Shown here: piece after piece, positions 46,664 to 54,003 of the stretch
Numbering within the stretch: the first letter of the stretch is position 1
Layout of the letters: the number at the start of each line of letters is the position of its first letter
Source of the DNA: Sphaerotilus microaerophilus
GTDB taxonomy: Bacteria; Pseudomonadota; Gammaproteobacteria; Burkholderiales; Burkholderiaceae_C
DNA: 64,000 bases
Reading direction: 5' to 3'
Assembly: GCF_023734135.1 (NCBI RefSeq)
Contig: NZ_AP025730.1
Span: forward strand, 1,860,001-1,924,000
Notes under the pieces: model-generated
Seen by the model: the letters and a program-made list of their open reading frames with translations, nothing else
What the model was told of the DNA's origin: nothing
The model's database searches: none
Made by a program: the position numbers and the translations under genes

Positions 46664-48695
46664 GGTCGTCACGCGCAGCCGCGTTGGTGCGCTGACCTAC
46701 CTGTCGCCCGGCGGCGCCTTGGTCGAGGAGGCCGCGCTGGCCGCCCTGCAAGGCGCCATCGCCGCGAGCACCGCGGCGGGCCAGCTGCAGCTGGTGCTGG
46801 ACCTGGGCCGCGTCACCGTGGTGAACGGCCGGGCGCTGGAGCTGCTGCTGGACGCTTCGGCGCGCCTGGCGACGCACGGCGGGCGGCTGCAGATCATCAA
46901 CCCCACCGAGCTGGTGCGCGACATCCTGTTGATCACCGGGCTGGACCAGCAGCTCGCGGTGGCGCGGCTGGATTTCGGCGGCAGCGAGCCGGTGCATGCC
47001 GGCGGCGCGCGCCGGCACCGCCGCCTGGGCGAGATCCTGATGCGCCAGGCTGGCGTGAGCGCCGACGAGCTGGAAGACGCCGAGCGAGCGCAGCTGGAGA
47101 CCGGCCAGCGCGTCGGCCAGATCCTGGTCGGGCGTGGGCGCATCACGGAGGTGGTGCTGCAGCAGGCGCTGGCCGAGCAGCTGGGCGTGCCCTACCTGCC
47201 GCTGCGCCCCGGCCTGTTCGATGCCGCGGCGCTGGCGCTGCTGCCGCGGGAGACGGCCCGCCGGCTGAAGGTGATGCCGCTGTTCAAGGTGGGCGGCACG
47301 CTCACCCTGGCCACCGCGGACGCCCAGGCGGTGCCCGCCTTTGACGAAGTGCGCCGGCTGACGAAATGCACGGTGCGCGTGCTGCTGACCCGTGCGGGCG
47401 ACATCGACAAGTACCTCTCCGAGGCCTACACGGGCGGCGACTACGGTGCCGACCTGCTCGATGACCGCGACGCCGACCTGGAGCTGGTCGACAGCGGCAT
47501 CCCCGACGACTACACCACCATCGACGAGATGGCTGGTGCCAGCCCGGTCATCAACCTGGTCAACAGCCTGATCCAGCGCGCCATCCGCGACAAGGCCAGC
47601 GACATCCACATCGAGGTCCAGCGTGGCCGCTCGCGGGTGCGCTTCCGCATCGACGGCGTGCTCTACGAGGTCATGACGCCGCGCGCCGAGCTGCACCCGG
47701 CGATCGTCTCGCGCCTGAAGGTGATGGCCAGCCTGGACATCGCCGAGCGCCGCCTGCCGCAGGACGGGCGCATCCAGGTGAGCACCCAGGGCCGCACGGT
47801 GGACCTGCGCTTCTCCTCGCTGCCCGGCATCCACGGCGAGAAGGTGGTGCTGCGCGTGCTGGACAAGAACCAGTCCATCCTCGACGTCGCCAAGCTCGGC
47901 ATGGCCGAGGCCAACCTGGCCACCTTCAAGGGCCTGCTCGGGCGCAGCAACGGCCTGATCCTGGTGACCGGCCCCACCGGCAGCGGCAAGACCACCACGC
48001 TGTACGCGGCGGTCAACTACCTCAAGAGCATGGAGACGAACATCGTCACCATCGAGGATCCGGTCGAGTACCAGCTGGACATCATCAACCAGAACCAGGT
48101 CAACGAGGCCATCGGCCTGGGTTTTGCGCGCATGCTCAAGCACGTGCTGCGGCAGGACCCGGACGTGGTGATGGTCGGCGAGATCCGCGACCGCCAGACC
48201 GCCGAGATCGCGGTGCAGGCCGCACTCACCGGTCACCTGGTGCTCTCCACCCTGCACACCAACGACGCGGTGGGCGCGCTCTCGCGCCTGACCGACATGG
48301 GTGTGGAGCCCTACCTGCTGGCCTCGGCGCTGGCCGGTGTGGTGGCGCAGCGGCTGGTGCGGCATGTCTGCCCGTCCTGCAAGACCCGCTTCCTGGCGCC
48401 GCCCGAGCTGGTGGCGCGCCACGGCTGGCCCAAGGAGCCGCCCGTGCGGCTGGTCAAGGGCCGTGGCTGTGCGAGCTGCTACGACTCCGGCTACAAGGGC
48501 CGCCTGGGCATCCATGAGCTGCTGGTGGCCGACGAGCGGCTGCAGGGCCTGATCGCGCGTGGTGCCAGCCGCGAAGAGCTGCTTGCCCAGGCGCGCCACG
48601 CCGGCCTGCGCACCCTCCACGACGACGGCGTGCAGCGGGCCCTGGAGGGCCGCACCACGCTGGAAGAAGTCGGCCGCGCAGTGCACGCCAGCTGA
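46656..48695 (+). CDS. STAS-MshEN-GspE/PilB fusion: filament assembly ATPase
   Basis: The protein has 679 residues. Residues 8-103 look like a STAS domain (LQLVLDLGRVTVVNGRALELLLDA), but the usual phosphorylatable Ser position reads N-G-R. Residues 123-146 and 152-175 are two 24-residue MshEN motifs (RLGEIL...AQ and RVGQIL...EQ) with a 5-residue spacer, as in c-di-GMP-binding ATPases. The motor follows: GPTGSGKTTTLYAAV (Walker A), DPDVVMVGEIRD (Walker B), HLVLSTLHTND, and a zinc module CPSC...CASC. It powers pseudopilus or pilus extension. I know of no common family with an N-terminal STAS on this ATPase. Confidence 0.88.
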   Translation: MDEVVTRSRVGALTYLSPGGALVEEAALAALQGAIAASTAAGQLQLVLDLGRVTVVNGRALELLLDASARLATHGGRLQIINPTELVRDILLITGLDQQLAVARLDFGGSEPVHAGGARRHRRLGEILMRQAGVSADELEDAERAQLETGQRVGQILVGRGRITEVVLQQALAEQLGVPYLPLRPGLFDAAALALLPRETARRLKVMPLFKVGGTLTLATADAQAVPAFDEVRRLTKCTVRVLLTRAGDIDKYLSEAYTGGDYGADLLDDRDADLELVDSGIPDDYTTIDEMAGASPVINLVNSLIQRAIRDKASDIHIEVQRGRSRVRFRIDGVLYEVMTPRAELHPAIVSRLKVMASLDIAERRLPQDGRIQVSTQGRTVDLRFSSLPGIHGEKVVLRVLDKNQSILDVAKLGMAEANLATFKGLLGRSNGLILVTGPTGSGKTTTLYAAVNYLKSMETNIVTIEDPVEYQLDIINQNQVNEAIGLGFARMLKHVLRQDPDVVMVGEIRDRQTAEIAVQAALTGHLVLSTLHTNDAVGALSRLTDMGVEPYLLASALAGVVAQRLVRHVCPSCKTRFLAPPELVARHGWPKEPPVRLVKGRGCASCYDSGYKGRLGIHELLVADERLQGLIARGASREELLAQARHAGLRTLHDDGVQRALEGRTTLEEVGRAVHAS

Positions 48696-48724
48696 CCGAC
48701 CTGCGAACGAACCGGAGCTGGCCC

Positions 48725-49897
48725 ATGGCCCTCGATCTTTCCCCTCCGAGCCGTGGCGCGCGATCTGGCGTGCGGTCTGGTGCGCAATCTGGCGTGGGCA
48801 CCGCCACCGCCTCGGTCCCACCGGTGTCGCGCTGGCAGATGAACCTCGGCGGCACCGGCACCCGCATGGGCGCGCGCGAACGCATGCTGCTCACCGAGCG
48901 GCTGCTGCTGCTGCTCGAAACCGGCGTGAGCCTGCACCAGGCGCTGCGCGAGCTGCACGCGCAGGAGCGCCACCCCGGCGTGGCCGCGGTGCTCGACGCG
49001 GTGTCGGGCGCCGTGCTGGAAGGCCAACCGCTGTCGGTGGCGCTGGCGCCCCATGGGGCGCTGTTTCCGCCCACCTACATCGCGCTGGTCAACGCCGGCG
49101 AGCGGGGCGGCTTCCTGCCGCAGGTGCTGCAGCAGCTGCTGGAGATGGATGAGCAGGCCGATCGGCTGCGCTCGACCATCGCCTCGGCGCTGTCCTACCC
49201 GATCTTCCTGATCGTGTTCTCGCTGGCGGTGATCGTCTTCGTGCTGGTGGGCGTGTTCCCGAAGTTTGCCGACATGTTCGAGCAGATCCGCAACGACCTG
49301 CCGTGGAGCACGCGCGTGCTGATGGCGCTGTCCGACGGCCTGCGGCTGCACTGGCCCTGGGTGATGGCGGCGCTGGGTGGGCTGACCGGCGGGGCGGCCG
49401 TGCTGCTGCGCCGGCCCGATGTGCTGGAGCGGCTCGACGCACTCAAGCTCGGCCTGCCCGGCCTGCGCACGATCTACCAGCAGATCTACCTCAGCCAGAC
49501 GCTGCGTGTGCTGGGCCTGTCCCTGGCGCACGGCGTGCCGCTGGTGGACGCACTGCGGGCCTGCCAGGACCTGGTGCCCAACCGGCTGTTCCGCCGCTTC
49601 ATGGCCGATCTGCGCGAGCAGGTCACCGAGGGCCGCGGCCTGGCGCAGGGCTTCCAGCACTCGCCGCTGGTGCCCACGATGGTGCGCCAGATGATCACCA
49701 CCGGCGAGGACAGCGGCAACCTCGCCAAGGTGATGACCCGCATCGCCGAGTTCTACGACCGCGAGCTGAACCGCCGCATCGCGCTGATCTCGCGCCTGGC
49801 CGAGCCGGTGATGTTGCTGGTGATGGGGGCGCTGGTCGGGCTGATCGTCGCCTCGCTGATCCTGCCCATCTTCAAGCTCAGCCGCGCCGTGCACTGA
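48725..49897 (+). CDS. GspF/PilC-type inner-membrane platform protein
   Basis: The protein has 390 residues with two GspF domains. The first has LLLLLETGVSLHQALRELHAQE and LVNAGERGGFLPQVL, the second LGLSLAHGVPLVDALRACQDL and MITTGEDSGNLAKVM. Three membrane segments include YPIFLIVFSLAVIVFVLVGVFP and LAEPVMLLVMGALVGLIVASLILPIF. It couples the ATPase to pilin insertion. The N-terminal 35 residues hold SGVRSGAQSGVG, a small repeat that may be disordered. Confidence 0.9.
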   Translation: MALDLSPPSRGARSGVRSGAQSGVGTATASVPPVSRWQMNLGGTGTRMGARERMLLTERLLLLLETGVSLHQALRELHAQERHPGVAAVLDAVSGAVLEGQPLSVALAPHGALFPPTYIALVNAGERGGFLPQVLQQLLEMDEQADRLRSTIASALSYPIFLIVFSLAVIVFVLVGVFPKFADMFEQIRNDLPWSTRVLMALSDGLRLHWPWVMAALGGLTGGAAVLLRRPDVLERLDALKLGLPGLRTIYQQIYLSQTLRVLGLSLAHGVPLVDALRACQDLVPNRLFRRFMADLREQVTEGRGLAQGFQHSPLVPTMVRQMITTGEDSGNLAKVMTRIAEFYDRELNRRIALISRLAEPVMLLVMGALVGLIVASLILPIFKLSRAVH

Positions 49898-50043
49898 CTG
49901 TGCAGCGGTTCACACCCCAGGGCCCCAGTCATGCATCCCCGCTTGCTGCCCGGCTTCATTTCAGGCACCGAAGGTCGAAAAGACTTCTGACCATTCACCT
50001 CGGTGTCCGCCTCCACCTGCCCAGACCTGTTCCCGGAGTCCCC

Positions 50044-50616
50044 ATGCCATCCACCCTGCGCCATGCCGACCAACGCGGCTTCACGCTGGTCGAGTTGCTG
50101 ATCGTCGTCATCATCATGGCCATCCTGGCTGCGATCGTGATCCCGCAGTTCAGCAGTGCCACCAGCGACACCAAGGAGGCGGCGCTGGATTCGAACCTGG
50201 CCGGCCTGCGCAATGCCGTCGAGCTGTACAAGGCGCAGCACAGCGTCTATCCCGGCGACGTGACCAGTGGCTCCGGCGGCACCTGCAACACCACCGGGAC
50301 GGCCGGCAACGGCGCGGCCGACTCGGCCCAGGCGTTGATGGACCAGCTGCTGGCCTATTCGAGCACCACCGGCACCACCTGCACCGTCGGTGACGCCACC
50401 ACCTACAAATACGGCCCCTACCTGCGCAAGGGCCTGCCCAACGACGCCATCACCGGCAAGGGCTCGGTGGCGGCCGACATCGTCGTCACCACCCCCGGCA
50501 CGCCACTGGCGCCCGCCGCCGCCACGGGCGGCTGGGCCTACGACACCAAGTCCGGCCAAGTGGTGATGAACAGCAACGCCACCGACAGCAAGGGCGCGGC
50601 GTACTCCACGCACTGA
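50044..50616 (+). CDS. GspG-like major pseudopilin
   Basis: The protein has 190 residues. The prepilin site is DQRG-FTLVELLIVVIIMAILAAIVIPQF with Glu at +5, followed by DTKEAALDSNLAGLRNAVELYKAQHSVYPGD, as in GspG/TcpA-type major subunits. The C-terminal part has a likely disulfide (GTCNTT, TTCTVG) and ends with a segment (WAYDTKSGQVVMNSNATDSKG) like the Ca2+-binding C-terminus of GspG. It is preceded by 146 bases without a gene and followed by a hairpin, suggesting separate mRNA processing. Confidence 0.88.
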   Translation: MPSTLRHADQRGFTLVELLIVVIIMAILAAIVIPQFSSATSDTKEAALDSNLAGLRNAVELYKAQHSVYPGDVTSGSGGTCNTTGTAGNGAADSAQALMDQLLAYSSTTGTTCTVGDATTYKYGPYLRKGLPNDAITGKGSVAADIVVTTPGTPLAPAAATGGWAYDTKSGQVVMNSNATDSKGAAYSTH

Positions 50617-50642
50617 GCGCGCCGCTGAACTGCCCACGCCGA

Positions 50643-50665
50643 GGGCCGCGGCACCGCTGCGGCCC
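50643..50665 (+). terminator. Hairpin after the major pseudopilin gene
   Basis: GGGCCGC-N9-GCGGCCC forms a 7-bp GC stem between the GspG-like stop and the next start. It has no T-run. A stem here could attenuate downstream genes or protect the major-subunit mRNA. Confidence 0.4.
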
Positions 50666-50684
50666 GCACTGGCCGCCACTCCCC

Positions 50685-51263
50685 ATGCCCAAGTCGCCCT
50701 GCTGCCGGTCTGCCACGCCCGCGCCGCGGGGCGTCACGCTGGTGGAAATGCTGATTGTGGTGAGCCTGCTGGCCGTCATCGCGAGCGTCCTGGTGCCGAG
50801 CGTCAGCGGCAACGACGGGCAGCGGCTCGACGTGGCTGCTGCCGAGGTGCGCGATGCCCTGCGCTTCAGCCGGGCCGAGGCCATGCGCCGTGGCAAGTAC
50901 GTGCTCTTCGATGCCGAAAGCAGCCCCGGGCAGGTTCGCGTGATGGCCACCAGCGGCGGTTGTGCCAGCTTCAGCAGCTTCACTGCGGCCACCGATCCCC
51001 GCACCAAGTCCGCCTACGTCGTGAAGGTCACCGACGGGCCGTTCTCCGGCGGTGTCACGGTCACCCCCAACTTCCTGGTGGGCGGCAGCGCCTATGGCGG
51101 TTTGACCTTTGACGCCGAGGGCCGACCGGCAAGCGTCTGCCAGGTGAGCAGCAAGACCAGCAAGGGCACGCCCGCCACGGGCAGCGGTGTGCTGCTGACC
51201 CATGGCGACCGGCAGCTGACGGTGGCGGTGGACCCGGCCACCGGCCGCGTCTCGATTCTGTGA
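50685..51263 (+). CDS. GspH-like minor pseudopilin
   Basis: The protein has 192 residues. The prepilin motif is PRG-VTLVEMLIVVSLLAVIASVLVPSV, followed by the GspH/FimT signature VAAAEVRDALRFSRAEAMRRGKYVLF. The C-terminal beta-rich domain contains SAYGGLTFDAEGRPASVCQV, usual for GspH. It is the first of four minor pseudopilin genes with nearly overlapping ends. Confidence 0.86.
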   Translation: MPKSPCCRSATPAPRGVTLVEMLIVVSLLAVIASVLVPSVSGNDGQRLDVAAAEVRDALRFSRAEAMRRGKYVLFDAESSPGQVRVMATSGGCASFSSFTAATDPRTKSAYVVKVTDGPFSGGVTVTPNFLVGGSAYGGLTFDAEGRPASVCQVSSKTSKGTPATGSGVLLTHGDRQLTVAVDPATGRVSIL

Positions 51264-51271
51264 ATCCCGCC

Positions 51272-51709
51272 ATGAGCACAGGGCACGCAAGGCGCCAGGG
51301 TGGCCGCCGCCGCATCGGTGGGCTGGCCTATGTCGAGGTGCTGGTCGCGCTGGTGCTGGTGGCCAGCGCGCTGGTGCCGGCGCTGGAGGCGCTGCAGTCC
51401 AGTGTGCGCGGTGGGCCGGTGCTCACCAGCGCCGCCGGGCGGGACGCGCTGCTGCGCGCCAAGATGGAAGAGGTGCTGAGCCTGCCGTTCGAGACGCTCA
51501 ATGCCGAGACCTTCCTGGCCGGCGGCAACACCACCGTTTCGGTGAGCAGCGCGCTGTCCGACGCGGCGGGTGCGGATCGGCGCGTCGTCATCCTCTACCG
51601 CAGCGACGGCAGTGCGCTGTCCGCCGCCGACACCGGCCTGGTGCGCGTGCGCGTGGCCTACGAGGCCGGCGGCCTGGCGCTCGAAACCATGAAATCCAGA
51701 TGGTGGTGA
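51272..51709 (+). CDS. GspI/PilV-like minor pseudopilin
   Basis: The protein has 145 residues. The motif IGG-LAYVEVLVALVLVASALVPALEALQSSVRGG has Glu at +5 and the Ala-rich helix of GspI/PilV, followed by DALLRAKMEEVLSLPFETL. The ATG at 51272 is chosen; a GTG at 51260 overlaps the upstream stop and would add four residues. The next gene starts 10 bases before this stop. Confidence 0.82.
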   Translation: MSTGHARRQGGRRRIGGLAYVEVLVALVLVASALVPALEALQSSVRGGPVLTSAAGRDALLRAKMEEVLSLPFETLNAETFLAGGNTTVSVSSALSDAAGADRRVVILYRSDGSALSAADTGLVRVRVAYEAGGLALETMKSRWW

Positions 51710-52254
51710 CACCGCGTCACGGCAGCACGGTGGGGCGACCCGCGGCCTGCCCGCAGCGGCGGCGGCAAGGGCGCGACCACCTGGAGGGCCTGAGCCTGGT
51801 CGAGCTGCTGGTCGCCACCGCCATCGGCGCGCTGCTGCTGGCTGGTATGGGCTCGGTGGCACGCCTGGGCGTGGCGGCTCGTTCAGAAACCGGCGGCAGC
51901 GCCGAGGCCCTGCAGCAGGCGCGCTTCGCGCTCGAACGGCTGCAGGCCGCCGCACGGGCCACCGCGCCGCATGCCCTGCTGCCCGCGGCGGCCAACACCA
52001 GCGGCAACGTGTTCAGCCCGGCGTACTTCTGCGTCAACGGTGCTGGTGCGCTGGTGGAAACCACCACCGCCGACACCGGCTGCACCGGCACGCAGGTGAT
52101 CGCCGAGCGCGTCACTGCCTTCGGCCTGAGCCAGCCGGCGGGCACAGGGCCGCTGCAGGCGATGAGTGCCGAGGTGGTACTGACCACGCGCAGCCCTGCC
52201 GGCAGCACTGTGACGCTGCGCGAGCGCCTGCGCCTGGGGGGCGGCACGCTGTGA
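51700..52254 (+). CDS. GspJ/PilW-like minor pseudopilin
   Basis: The protein has 184 residues with a long basic leader of about 29 residues ending HLEG. The prepilin motif LSLVELLVATAIGALLLAGMGSVARLG follows, then SAEALQQARFALERLQAAAR, typical of GspJ/PilW. Two cysteines (FCVNG, DTGCTGTQ) may form a loop. Its stop overlaps the GTG start of the following tip-protein gene (GTGA). Confidence 0.82.
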   Translation: MVVTPRHGSTVGRPAACPQRRRQGRDHLEGLSLVELLVATAIGALLLAGMGSVARLGVAARSETGGSAEALQQARFALERLQAAARATAPHALLPAAANTSGNVFSPAYFCVNGAGALVETTTADTGCTGTQVIAERVTAFGLSQPAGTGPLQAMSAEVVLTTRSPAGSTVTLRERLRLGGGTL

Positions 52255-53756
52255 AGGCGGCGCACAGACACAGCCGCCAGGGCCGCCGAGGCAGCGGCTT
52301 CATCCTGCTGCCGGTGGCGCTGCTGCTGGCGTTGGTGGCCGCGGTGGGCTTCCTGGGTCACCGGGAAACCGCACTGGCCAGCGCCACCGCCGCGGGCACC
52401 CGCGACCAGGACAAGGCCCGTTACGCCGCCGAGGCCGGCCTGCAGCGCGTCACGATGGCCATGCATGCCAAGGGCTGCAGCGGTATCTACCCAACCATCC
52501 TCTCCCCGTCGAAGGACACGGCCTTCGACGGCGCCAGCTACTCCGCCGTTGCCGGCGCCCTGAGCGGCTCGCCGGTGACGGTCTACTCCACTGGCACCTA
52601 CGGCGATGCCTCGATCACGCTGACCCGCTCGGACGTCCCGATGCACCAGGCCTCCACGGTCACGATGACGCTGCAGCCGGCATCAGAGGGCACCGACACC
52701 TACCTCGACAGCGCCAGCTCATCGTCGAATGGCAACAAGGGCACGCTGATCGGCAGCCCGGGCACCTCGTTGCCGATCCTGCGCTTCGATCTGTCCGCCA
52801 TTCCCGCGGGCAGCCACGTCACCGCCGCCACGCTGTCGGCCTATGCCGAGGGTGGCAGCAACAGCGGCCCGGTGGCGCTGCACCGCATGGCGGGCGACTG
52901 GACCGAGGCCGCCAACTGGAGCAGCAGCGACGGCAGCACCGCCTGGAGCGCGGCTGGCGGCGATGTGCACGGCACCGCGGTCGCCTCGGCCACCTTCAGC
53001 GGCGCTGGCAACTGGCTGAACTGGGACGTGGCCGCCCTGGCCGACCGCTGGATCAAGGGCAGCCTGCCCAACCAGGGCGTGCAGGTGCGTCCGGCGGCCC
53101 CGATCTCCAGCCTGACCCTCACGAGCAGCGACGGATCCAACGCCAGCCAGCGCCCCAAACTGGCCGTTACCTTCCTGCCGCCCTGCGGCTGGACACCGCC
53201 GAGCACCACCGTGACGCTCAACCCGGTGGCCGACACCGACATCGACGGTGACCTCCTTCTGCAGACAAGCAACTTCGGCAGCCAGCCGGACCTGTACCTG
53301 TCCAAGAGCCATGAAGCCCGACCCTTGCTGAAGTTCGACCTCGCGGGCATCCCGGCGGGCAAGACCGTGCAGAGCGCGACCCTGCGCATGTACTTCGGCG
53401 CCCTGGCTGCCGGGACCAAACTCAGCAAGAACCTGACGGCCGATGTCTATGCCGCCTCCAAGCCGTGGAACGAACTGGAGGTGACCTGGTTGCGCAGCCT
53501 TGCCGGCACCCTGTGGCTGACGCTGGGTGGCGACTACAACAGCACGGCCATCGCCACCAAGACGCTGGCCAAGAACCTGACCCCCGGCCAGTGGGTGGAA
53601 TTCACCGTCACCACCCAGGTGCAGAGCTGGGTGGACAGCGCCTCCACCAATCACGGCTTCCTGCTGCGGTTGCCCACCGCTTCCAGCGAGGAGCTGATCT
53701 TCAACAGCCGGGAGGCGGCGAGCAACCCGCCCGAGCTGGTCGTCACCTACCAGTGA
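52251..53756 (+). CDS. GspK/PilX-position prepilin-like protein with two DNRLRE domains
   Basis: The protein has 501 residues from a GTG start. The N-terminus (RRGSG-FILLPVALLLALVAAVGFLGHRE) is a prepilin-like helix without Glu+5, as in GspK/PilX. RYAAEAGLQRV follows, the usual PilX/GspK continuation. Residues about 140-310 and 320-501 are two related beta-sandwich domains: TYLDSASSSSNGNKGTLIGSPG...ILRFDLSAIPAGSHVTAATL and DIDGDLLLQTSNFGSQPDLYLSK...LLKFDLAGIPAGKTVQSATL. These match the DNRLRE pattern found in secreted polysaccharide-associated proteins. GspK normally caps the pseudopilus, so these domains should sit at the filament tip. Confidence 0.8.
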   Translation: MKAAHRHSRQGRRGSGFILLPVALLLALVAAVGFLGHRETALASATAAGTRDQDKARYAAEAGLQRVTMAMHAKGCSGIYPTILSPSKDTAFDGASYSAVAGALSGSPVTVYSTGTYGDASITLTRSDVPMHQASTVTMTLQPASEGTDTYLDSASSSSNGNKGTLIGSPGTSLPILRFDLSAIPAGSHVTAATLSAYAEGGSNSGPVALHRMAGDWTEAANWSSSDGSTAWSAAGGDVHGTAVASATFSGAGNWLNWDVAALADRWIKGSLPNQGVQVRPAAPISSLTLTSSDGSNASQRPKLAVTFLPPCGWTPPSTTVTLNPVADTDIDGDLLLQTSNFGSQPDLYLSKSHEARPLLKFDLAGIPAGKTVQSATLRMYFGALAAGTKLSKNLTADVYAASKPWNELEVTWLRSLAGTLWLTLGGDYNSTAIATKTLAKNLTPGQWVEFTVTTQVQSWVDSASTNHGFLLRLPTASSEELIFNSREAASNPPELVVTYQ

Positions 53757-54003
53757 GGCCGGGGTGCGCTCCCGCGGGGCGCTGGCCGGATCCGCGTTCA
53801 AGCTGCATGCCCGCCGAGCCGATAAAACCGGTCATGCAGCCGACCTGCCCTGTGGTGCGGGCGGCTGCCACCACCCAGACCGCCATGACCGTCCGTCCGC
53901 ATCCCGTCGCCCGTTGCGCTGTGCCACTCGCCCTGTGCGGTGGCCGTGGGCCGCTGCGCCACGCCACGCGGTGCACCCCATCCGCCCGCGGCGGGGCAGG
54001 GCG
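53757..54003. other. Intergenic gap inside the filament operon
   Basis: This is a 247-base stretch between the tip protein and the GspL-like gene. I see no convincing gene, hairpin or promoter. It splits the pseudopilin genes from the assembly-platform genes. Confidence 0.4.
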
